From Clytia hemisphaerica (Eukaryota; Cnidaria; Hydrozoa; Leptothecata; Clytiidae): 64,000 nt of DNA. The stretch spans positions 787,558-851,557 of the forward strand of contig CACVBU010000600.1 of assembly GCA_902728285.1 (NCBI GenBank), in the 5' to 3' direction. The notes under the pieces are model-generated. The model was not told the origin of the DNA. It made no database searches and saw nothing but the letters and a program-made list of their open reading frames with translations. The translations under genes were made by a program, and so were the position numbers. Of this stretch, positions 47,701-57,868 are shown piece after piece (the stretch's first letter is position 1; each line of letters begins with the position of its first letter).

Positions 47701-50700
47701 GTGAAGAAGTTATAAAAAGACGAAAGAAAAGAAGGTAAGCGTTTAGCTGTTTTCTATAACATTTACTATTTACGGGCACGCCAAACTGTAGAGTAAGCTA
47801 TAAGACAAATCACTATCTAAGAAATAAGCCCAAAGCCGAAATTCGCAAACGGGTTGTTTGCCGATAAGAGTTTACAGTCGGTAGAGTTTGCTGTTGATTT
47901 CATTTATTTGCAAATAAAAATGTTATCCATAACATGCCCACCAACAAGCAACCGGTAATTTTAAATTTTATCATAGGGTAACATCAGCACGAGTGGGACG
48001 TGCCAATCGAGCAGTTCGTACGGCACCTCCTAAACGAATTACAAGCGCTGAAAGAGAACGAATCGTGAACATGACTACCAAACTATTAGTAGCTACCGTA
48101 AGTTCACCCCTGTCTCACAGCCCCACTGGAACTTTTTTCCTCAGTGAGGATAAAGATTTCTATTGAAATCCCGATGTGGATAGAAATTCTATTGCTCCAA
48201 GGTAAAAAGATGAGGATGGTTTTAGAGTGCAACTTTTAAACATTGAAGTTCGAATGGGGGTGAAATAAAAGTCATTTTCCCAGTGAGGCTGAAATTCCAG
48301 GGTATTCCAGAGTATTTTCCCACAGGGGACGAAATTTTTACTAAATTTTCCAGTGGGACTGGGGTCCCAGTGGGTATGTGACACAGGGGTGTAGTTTCAA
48401 ACAGCTGGTCCCAAAAACCATGTTTAAATTGATATCTTTCCATTTTTAAACTTAAAGATAAGAGCTAGTTTCATAAAAGCACCAAAAAAGATTTCAAAGT
48501 AATTTTCTTTCTTCCATCCAGTTTTTCTTGTAGTTCTGATTCCCTGGATTATGCTGCAAAAACCTATTTAAAGTTTACAGATCTCAAAAAATCTTTTTTG
48601 TTGTTCTGCTCTAGGAAACGATAGCTCTTCCACAAGACAATCGCCCACATTCAGGAAGCTCAAAGGATTCAGAGGTTAGTAGATTGAGGAACAACTTTTT
48701 GATGTTTCGTTCGTCTTTGTAGACCTTTTCACGCTGTAAATATAAATCTCCTGAAGTCAAAACTTTGAACACGAGTAATATATCTAGTCTAAGTAGAAAA
48801 TTTGATGCGAGTGACATGAATATTGAATATAACTTTAGGAATCCTGCCGAATTTTACCAGAAGTTCGAAAAATGCACCACAACAGTTCGAGACGTCCGAA
48901 AAGCGCCTACTCAGGTAAAACTAAAGACTCAAGTCACTTATCAACCTCACTAAACACTCATAATTAGTACATTTCTCCTAATTCACTGATTCCTTACCTA
49001 AAAAGGGATTTCTTGTCTGCCAATAATCAATATTTACTTTCCTTTCTTCCTATATTTACTTACGTATTAAGTTTCAATGAAAATCAGGTTATCGAGATTC
49101 TATTTGCCTCACTTAGTACTAGAACTCTTTCCTTAGTGAAAAAGGAATTTCGAAGTTTTTTTCGCGTCCACTTTCCAACAAAAATATTAATATGTTGAAT
49201 CGTTTTTAGCGCTCAGACGATCGTTTATTGTTTTGTTTTTTCAGATCCTGGAAAAGGACCATCCTCAAAGGTTAGTATGCCCATGTAATTCTTGTTTTTG
49301 GAATAGTTGTTTTTGGAAATTAATGATATTCAGAGCTTGGACTAGATTCTAGCTAATGTCGTTACTTAGATAAAACAATACTCATTATAGGGCAGAAAAT
49401 ACGCACCAAGTTATTGAAAAATCACCTCTAACTTTTCCTTAATAAGTCCTAGCTATCTAGCAGCTTGTACATTTCGCTCACTTCTAGTTCTATTTACCTA
49501 TAGGAATATTTCTACAGCAGCCGGACGAGAGCAAACCTTGCAGAAAACACAAGATCAGAGAACAGTGCTAGCTCTGAAACTCCTTCAACGAAGTAAGTAG
49601 AGTTATTCTTATTCTTTTGAAGGTAGCTAGGAAAGCATTCTGAGGAACCAACGGACTGGGCTCTAAAATGTCAACATTGATATGTATACCTTTCAAAAAA
49701 ATAATTCCATACGATAATTCCTCCTTGACTAGTTTGCAAAGCACTTTGAAAATTGTGGAAACGGTGACAATTTAAACTGTTGGGAAATCTTAAATTTCAT
49801 GAAATAAAGAACTGATGATAGATTGAAAATTAGTGTGAACATTATCAACCTCAAAAAGGGGAGTGTGATATAGAATTTGAAGTCAACGTTAACAAGAAAA
49901 TGGTACAATCAATAGCAGATTTCCCGTAAAACCATGACACAAACGGTTTTCGAATATTTTTAGGGATGGTGACTTCTCTGTGAAGCGATTGAACGGTAGT
50001 TACATCATCACAAAAAATCAACACCACTATCCGTCATCCATCTTATCCGGTAATTCACTTAACCGGCCGAAGAGTGGACGTCCGAGATTGAACTCGAACC
50101 GGACAACACACGTGAATTTCAGCTCTGAGGAGGAGGAGGACTTGTACGATCGCACTCCTCCGTTGGGATTCACTCCTCCACCTTTGGAAGCACCAAAAAG
50201 AGCGTGGAAAGAAGAAGCTATCAGTAGTGATCAAGGTGAGCGGTCATGATTATGATTTATTTTCTACGACAATACTTTATGTAAAAAACAGTCTAATAGG
50301 TTTTCATTTGAAAACAACGGCGAAACCGCAACTAACTCAACTACCCATTCAGGAAAACCCAGCAGCATCTTCATCAAATAGCATCCAATTCAAAAAAGTG
50401 AAAACCTAATAATAGCCCGGAATACGCTTGGTTGGTGCGAATAAGTAGTACTTATCCGCACTATCAAAAATTTTCAGAAAGCAAAGTTCAGTCACTAAGC
50501 AGACTCTTTTTTAACAACACTACATGAAATCTGAAATGGTCCAATCTCGTTTGGGTATCTGATTCGATAAAACCAAAAGTCGCATCAAATCTACACAGCT
50601 GGAATCTTAACTAAGAAATAAATTTTTTCAGCTTTTCTTAACATGGAATAATTTTTTCTCTTTTCTTTTCTAGTCACAGCGGGCGATTCGTCACCTCACT

Positions 50701-53700
50701 CAAGCGATCTTTTACCGTCCGTCCGCTCACCCAACGATCTTCAACATTTTCCATTGGAGTATTATAAGAAAAAAGAAGAACGAGATATGTCAACCCAAAC
50801 AAGACCTCCGCCTAAAGGTTTGAACTTTGGTTTACCCAGGAATTGGTCGAAATATATAGCGTATTTTTTCAAACACACATCACAAATGTTTACTGTACAT
50901 TGACTCAAGAAAGGAAATGTAGGGCTAATACCCGCAATTTACAAATACGAAAACAAAAAAATAAAAGAATATAATCAATAACATGAGCTGATAGTAAAAT
51001 TCCCAAACTTTGTTTTTCACAACTCCCACATTTCAATCATCTTCCTTAAACTTTCAGTAACTACGTACGCAGTATACGTTGTGACGGGCAACAAGATGAA
51101 CTGCGGAACAACGGCAAGTGTCCGGATCAATTTGTTCGGAGAATACGGTGATTCCGGAGATCGACCGCTGTTCAAATCGCGCACCAACAAAGAACCTTTT
51201 AAACGAAACCAGGTACCAAAAACTACGAAATTACGCAAACTCAAAATCCAATCTGAACAATGTTTGTCTATGGTTGTATAGATATGGAAGACGTATTTTT
51301 TTACTTGTCTCCCTCGGTCTTTCTCAGCTGAAGTGTCTCAGATAGACTCACTGATAGATTTATTTTTCGAATAAGACTTGAATTATGTTAGGGTGAGCTA
51401 GATTTCAGCTAAGAAAGAGCTATCCCAACTTAAGCGCTAAATAATGACAAGACAAGGTGAATAGACTTCTGTTGACAATTTTAGGTAGATGTATTCAACT
51501 TGGACTGCATGTCTCTGGGAAAACTTTCAAACATTCGAATCGCACACAACGGTCTAACACCAGGTATTGTACTGATTCTTAAACATGTATTTTATCCTGA
51601 AATATTTCTTAGCTGACTCGAAATGTAAACTATTACAATCTCTGTTTTGATAATATATACTTCTATCGTCGCTTCAGATATCTATGGTTTGGATATTGAG
51701 AAAAACTACAGCTAACAACAAACCAAGAATTTCAGATTAAAACTTTCAAACATATTTGACTCTTAATCTGCAGCAAATTGTTATCAAGGAAAGGCCTTTT
51801 ACCATTAAAGAAGGTTAATTTTTATCTTGTCTCTCACACTTTTATAGAACAAGGATGGTACTTGGATCGTGTTGTAGTGAACGTCGACAGTGAGGCTTAC
51901 GAATTTCAATGTCAAAAGTAAGACATTAACTACAAAAACTTTTTTATGTGAAAGAATAAGAATTTATGCCCAAACTATATTCACTTAGTAGATTTGGGTG
52001 ATCGAGCAAGCTATTCTTATCGAAAACTTAGAGCTCCAAGTGTATCAAAAGCAATGACTAACGAGCTGCTCTCAATATTAGTATTCTTATAAATTAAAAT
52101 TGACTATGATCTTTTATTTAGTCCACAAAGCATTTAATATACAACAAAACTATGTTACAGGTGGTTATCAGTACGAGAAGGCGATGGCCAAATAGTTCGA
52201 GATGTGCTGTTCTCTTCTAAAATACCAAGTAAGTATTTACAGGGTCTAGAGCTCGACTTTCAATCAAAAATAGCCTCTATAGTCATAACCAACCTTCTTA
52301 GGAATTTGTTAACTTTTTTAATGAGTTTTTTACTTTTCTTCTTCTTTATTTTTTGACTTTGAGGCAAGAATTCTCCGACGTTTAGTGTTTAAAAAGAATA
52401 TCGAAACTAACCCCTTAGTGGTAAATATTTCCACATTCTATTTTTTACTTCATCATCTATATATCCATTAGAACTTTAAACTCCATTATCTTTCTTTCTC
52501 CATATTAGTCTCGCAGTTGCCGTCACAGACAGGCCGCAAATTATCGGCATCAAGTCGAATTTCGTCAAGCGATGAAAACCCTCGGAGATCTTCACTCGTA
52601 AGGCGCAATTCTTCTAAGACAATGAACAATAAGAACAATGTATCAAGAAACAATTCTATTAAACGAAAGAACAAAACCAGTAAAAGTGGAGATTCTTACA
52701 GCTCATCGAGCGATAGCGAAGCGGAAAGAGAAAACCGTAATATAGAAAAACAAAAACGGCGTGAGAAACGTCAGACAAAAGAATTACCCAACCAAGACAA
52801 ACCAAAAGCAAACGTGGGCGGTATCATCAACAAAGTAAACCAAACGCCACGCAATAGACGCCTAAGTCGTGATGGCCAAAACATACAATCACCAAAAAAG
52901 TCACAACAAAACAGTCCGAGGAATAAGACGCCGTCACCGAAAAACTCAAGAAATACGTCACCCTCTCCTACCAAAACGCCAAATTATAAACCAGGGCGTC
53001 AATTGCCAAACGCCCCTAGAACGCCCTCGCCAAAGAAAGAAATGAGAACGGACACTAAAATAAAGTTGAATGGAAGCAAAGACTCTGAAAAAGCTGATAC
53101 TCAAGCTAAGGAGGCTATACCTTCAAATATGTTAGCACCACCGACGCAGTTAGCTCGTGAACTCTCAAGAGTTTCAAGTTTAAGTGAAAGTAGCTCTTTG
53201 AGTTCATCATCTTCTGACGAGGAGACGGGACCTGGTAACGAAGGGAAAAAAACGTTACAGAGTGAAGATCAACTGGAATTCTCGAATAAAGATACAATCA
53301 AAAAGGTTTGAAAATATTTTTGCTTTTCTACAAAATGACGAACTTTGGATAAAACTGCTATTTTTTTAAACTTTGAAAGTAGATAAAAGTGTTCATTAAA
53401 CGATTTTCTCTCTATTTGTTTTACAGTATTCTGAGCCAGCTACAGCAGAGGGTTCGAACGATTTATACATGGCTGGCTTCTTAGCTGGAATAAAAGCTCA
53501 CAAACCGAAAGGCGAAGGAGAAGAGGATGAAGATGAAAAGAAGAAACGAGAATTCGAAGAAAAACTGAAAAATGGTAAGAAGTCAAGTTGAATTTGACTA
53601 CTTTACTTACATGACATTGGTGAAAAAAAGGTCCCATGTCTTAAGTTAGGAATCGGTGGATTGTACAGGTAGTAGCTATAGATCAATGGGTACCTTCTAG

Positions 53701-56700
53701 TGACAGATATTGCATCCACATATTCAAAGATTCGAAACATGTATTACCAGATTATCAAACAGATTGCCGAACCGGTTTCTTATCGGAAAAGTGTGAATGG
53801 GCTCTTCCAGAAAATGTCCGTACATGGGGGATGGAGGATATATTGTCTGGGGGGGGGGGGGGGGGGGGTAGTGAAAAATCATCAAAATTTGCCTTGTCCG
53901 GGGGTAAAACCCGTTGTCCGGGGGGCCAAAAGTCACTTTGTCCGGGGGGTAAATTACTGAAAATTGTTATATCCTCCACCCCCATATTCAATTTTTTTCT
54001 AGAAAAGCCCAATGCTGTTTTTCACAATAATCTGCTTTCTCAATATAGGTCCGACCATCCACCAAGCTTGTGAGAATGGTGACATAGAAAGATTAAAAGA
54101 ACTCGTTGGTATGGTTCCTGAGTTGAAAACGAAAGGTGACGAAAGAGGCTGGGCACCAATTCATATTTGCAGCGCGTTCGGTCATTTAGATCTGGTGAAA
54201 TGGCTATCAGTGAACGGCGTGAATTTGAAAGAAGAAACTCCCACAGGATACACTGCAATCCATCTGGCAGCAATGAATGGTCATGTCAATTGTATGATGG
54301 TAAGTGTTGATGGAACGTCAAAAAAAAGTAAAAAAAGTCTAACGTTCGATGAATATTGAAATTACGTTATCTGTCAACTGTCAGTGAATAGCCTGTTTTG
54401 AGAAAGGTTTACGAGAAAAGGATAAAGAGACAAAGTAAGAAACGGGTAGAATGAATATCTTTATTTTTAAAAACTGATTGGCTGGAAATAATAAAAGGTT
54501 CGTTTTTATGGAAAACTCTTGTTATACATTTTCAGATTCTATCAGCGATGGGTTGTCCGATCAGCTCACGGACAGTAGATGATTTCACTCCGTTGCATTT
54601 AGCATCCATGAGGTAAGTAATGTTTTGAAGAATTAAAATGCTCAGGAAACCCTTCGAAAGTTTGTTTGCAAAGTTGTATTTGCGTTTTGGGAATGTATTT
54701 AGTATACATGTTTTTTTCATTGCATTATAAGCATTGCGCTTATAAGCATAACTAGGCTCATACATAGCAAATATTTAAGCACATGCTAAACATTACCTTG
54801 AGCCTTCATACTCATAATTTGTTTCTTTTTGACTGGAATTTTACGGATTTTCGAAATTACTCTAAAATTTTGCTTAGGATATAAGAGCATCCCTCAAAGC
54901 ATTTTTCAGCTTTGTAAATCTCTCGATCTAAACATTTCCGAGCCAGCTTTTGGATTTTTGTATGCTTAAAAAAAAAACATGTATATAACGACGAGAATGG
55001 CAGAGAGTATGGTTGTACACTGTACGCTCTGGTAATGAAGGCCTTTAAAATGTTGTAAGGAGATTGAGTCTTTTTGGTTTGATAAAAGAAAAGAGAAAGC
55101 AAACAGTTCAACTTCAGTTTAAAATTGCGTAAACCACACCTTTATGACAGCTCTATTGAAAGTACAAAAGTGGCACAAGGTGTTATACTCTAACTTACTG
55201 CTGTTTTGGCAGTGCAGTGATTAAGAGAGCTTCAAATTGAAAGTATAAAAATAAAAAGCGAGTTGTAGCTGGAGTTTAGGTTCAAGTATAAAGTTCTTTT
55301 ATGATAACATCGATTTTACTCGATTATCTTTTCAGTGGCCATATCGAATGTGTGAAATGGTTGCTGTCTAATCGAGCAAAATTGGACGTAAAAGATGTGA
55401 ATGGGAGAACACCTCTGGATCTGGCAGAAGAATATCAGCACGTTGAATGTATCAAACTTCTCAAAGTTATGAGTAAGTGTTTGATCTGCTGTTTTTCTTA
55501 TCAGTGGTCACAGGCTTTTTGAGAGTAAGTGAGTCTTGCGACAGCGTTCGCAATCACAGGCCTTCTATTTGGAAATCTTTCCATCAAAGGCTAGAGTGTG
55601 ACTCTTTCTCGGGTCCTCCATAAACCTAGTCACCAATCCACCGCATTGCACAACCTTCAACACATTGGCTATGAATCTTCATACGGCAGAGTCTCAATAA
55701 CTTGGTCCAATGAATTTGTTCGAGTTAAAGATACCTTCGAGCTACAGAGGTTCGAATTATGTAGACTCGACTGTTTTTCTTTAAGCTCTCGAACCAACCA
55801 ATTATGTTTTACTTGATTTCGAGAAAGCTAAAATTTAAATTTAATCAAGGTTTCATATAAATTATACCATATTGTTTTAACATTACATTATAGAGCGAGA
55901 ATTGAGCCGTAAAGACAGTGTAATGGCGATGCTGAGAGATTCAAACGCACTCAAACAACAAATGTAAGTCCCTTGTCAATCTTTTTTGAATCACTCTACT
56001 GACAAACACCGAAACTTCTGTACCGCAATAAATCTGGTCGGAATGTCTGTATGAAGAATACAAAACAACGTCTGCCTACTCTGTACAAAATGTATTACCA
56101 TATATCACCAAAGAAATTTCCGTAGAAACTGTATTATGTCGGATTAGACAACGTTCAAACGCAATGCTTCTTTAGTTCTAATCGCTATAAATACAGCAAT
56201 GTAATTTTTCTTTGGTTGATTTCCTATGACAACTGTTTTTTTTTAGAGTTGAAAATGGAGACATTTTATTTGGAGGGCGTGACAGTGGCGTTGATGGGGC
56301 GGATGAAGAGGAATGGGTTTCTGATACTGAGGTAAGGAGGGTGGGTTTATCCTCTTTAAAGAGAAGATGTAACGAAGGCGGCGCTAATACACTCTACTCG
56401 AGATGCATAAATTTATTGTTGTCCTCGTTTCCAAACAGATTTCATTGCTGTAAAATTACATATTCAAAATGATAATTGTGTTAATTACACCTCATGAGAC
56501 ATTTTGAATTTCAAGTACTTTTGTTTTAGAGTTAATATTTGCCTTTTGGAAATTTAAATTGGTTTAAATGTATAATTTCATAGCAATGAAATCTGTTTGA
56601 AAACGAGGACAGCAATAAATTTATGCATCTCGAGAAGAGTGTATTTTAACGACCATAAAGATGACATTCAGCTTCGATTGGCTTGGACGGTATTAAAATT

Positions 56701-57454
56701 GAGAGGGTTTAGAAACGAATAGAGTAAGCGTTGAATGGCTTTGTAGTACTTAACGAAAATTAATGGATCGGTAAATAAATGAATAACTCTGTGGGTTTCT
56801 TTTTAAATCCAGGGGACAAGTGACGTGGTAGGGAGAGGAGGAGACGACCGCACCGAAGCCGCGCGACGAGCATCGGTCCAAGGACGGAAGACTTCTCTTG
56901 CGATGAAAGGAGGAGTAAGCAGTTTGCCACCAACACCACAGAGAAGATTATCAAAGCAAGAAATGCGTCAAGTTTCTGAGCTAGAGGTATAATGACGGTG
57001 AACTATTTGCTCATTATCTAAAATTTTCCCTTTTAAAATCTAGAAACCAGTTAACGTCACAAAAGAGGATTTTTGACAAAATATTATGAAATTTAAATGA
57101 AGTATTGATCAACATGAACTAAAAAAACAATGGCCCTAATAAATCTTTACTGGTTGCTTAGTGTCGGTTAACGAATAAAAACATTCTTTAAAATTGAACG
57201 AGCTATCATTGAAAACTGGCAGATTTATTTAGATGAAAAAAGGCAGAAGGAAGAAGAATCCTTTGATGTAAGTGCTGATAGCCGTGTCTTGTGAGTTTTT
57301 TAATCAAGTACATATTCTTTTGGGACCTTAGGACAAGAAGAGAGTATACCAGCAGCAAGTTCGAAAACAAGTGACACGACGGACGTCTTTCTTGGATAGC
57401 ATTCGAGCAGAGATCGATGGAGGAGAAGAGGGACAACCTGATGATGAATTTTAA
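44706..57454 (+). CDS. PLAT + ankyrin-repeat protein, about 1246 residues (25 exons)
   Basis: Exons: 44706-44779, 45121-45205, 47093-47182, 47454-47734, 47977-48097, 48615-48674, 48723-48914, 49217-49270 (uncertain), 49504-49592, 49964-50235, 50674-50817, 51058-51212, 51485-51563, 51848-51917, 52161-52228, 52509-53305, 53427-53574, 54049-54299, 54536-54612, 55336-55472, 55894-55963, 56247-56331, 56813-56986, 57223-57267, 57332-57454. Phases agree. Residues 1-486 are basic and disordered apart from VLKVIVSTDGSHLVKM. About 487-612 form a PLAT/LH2 domain (TYAVYVVTGNKMNCGTTASV, VDVFNLDCMSLGKLSNIRIA, GWYLDRVVV, WLSVREGDGQIVRD). About 613-877 are Ser/Arg/Lys-rich. About 927-1060 hold four ankyrin repeats (GWAPIHICSAFGHLDLVKWL, GYTAIHLAAMNGHVNCM, FTPLHLASMSGHIECVKWLL, GRTPLDLAEEYQHVECIKLL). 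An acidic and coiled C-terminus follows. PLAT domains bind lipids or membrane partners, so a cytosolic adaptor is likely. I do not recognise a named orthologue. Three MITEs of one family sit in introns 2, 2-3 and 5. Confidence 0.85.
45237..45521. mobile_element. MITE, CACCCCCTTCTCACAG family, copy 1
   Basis: The left end GACACCCCCTTCTCACAGGC and right end GTGAGAAGGGAGTGTG are inverted. The four bases TTAC flank both ends. It begins 31 bp after the donor of exon 45121-45205 of the PLAT-ankyrin gene. Confidence 0.85.
46815..47061. mobile_element. MITE, CACCCCCTTCTCACAG family, copy 2
   Basis: Left end GGACACCCCCTTCTCACAGA, right end TCTGTGAGAATGGGGTGT, AATA on both flanks. It ends 31 bp before the acceptor of exon 47093-47182. 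It is highly similar to copy 1, including the phrase AACTCGATGGGGATTG. Confidence 0.85.
48105..48391. mobile_element. MITE, CACCCCCTTCTCACAG family, copy 3, inside a splice donor
   Basis: Left end CACCCCTGTCTCACAGCCCC, right end GGTATGTGACACAGGGGTGT, AGTT on both flanks (48101-48104 and 48392-48395). The left AGTT is part of the donor GTAAGTT of exon 47977-48097, so the element starts seven bases into the intron. Confidence 0.85.
53799..54010. mobile_element. MITE of the GGGCTTTTCCAG family, target duplication AAT
   Basis: Left end GGGCTCTTCCAGAAAATGTC, right end TTTTTTCTAGAAAAGCCC, AAT on both flanks. It holds a long G run and repeated TTGTCCGGGGGG phrases, as in 24345-24618. It ends 38 bp before the first ankyrin exon (54049), so it supplies sequence close to the branch-point region. 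Confidence 0.82.
56395..56647. repeat. MITE-like element with inverted arms of about 70 bp
   Basis: The left arm AATACACTCTACTCGAGATG continues CATAAATTTATTGTTGTCCTCG...AACAGATTTCATTGCTGT; the right arm is its reverse complement with few changes and ends GAGTGTATT. It lies in the intron between exons 56247-56331 and 56813-56986. Confidence 0.82.
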
Positions 57455-57572
57455 CATCAAACTGTTGCATTGTGGTATTGAATGGAGTACTGGAGTTTTC
57501 ATTGTGGATTGGACTCACTCTTGGAATCAAAGCATATTGAATAAGTTTAGTTTACACAAAGACGCATGACAA

Positions 57573-57578
57573 AATAAA
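57573..57578 (+). terminator. Polyadenylation signal AATAAA of the PLAT-ankyrin gene
   Basis: The hexamer lies 119 bases after the stop at 57452-57454, within the 414-base gap before the convergent GPCR gene. Confidence 0.6.
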
Positions 57579-57868
57579 CGTCATTGGCTTTACTTATACA
57601 GATGAGATTGGACATATGCGGCTCTAGTATAATGAGGTGTCGATACCGGTTTTTTACATGATGAAACTATTACATTTTCAAAGGAGAGATGAAAATAACA
57701 AAGTCAAAAACTGTTAGTACTTATAAAGACATATCTATAAAAAATCTGTGATTTGTATGTGACATTTATACATTATTGTAAAATAATTGCGAGTGAAAAA
57801 TGAAAATGTTGAAAAAAATTCATTATTAGCCTACTTACCCCTTGTAGAAAATCTACTCAAAGAAGTTT

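Noticed and set aside
53755-54073. Glycine- or proline-rich ORFs on both strands.
   Set aside because: They are translations of the G-rich MITE at 53799-54010.
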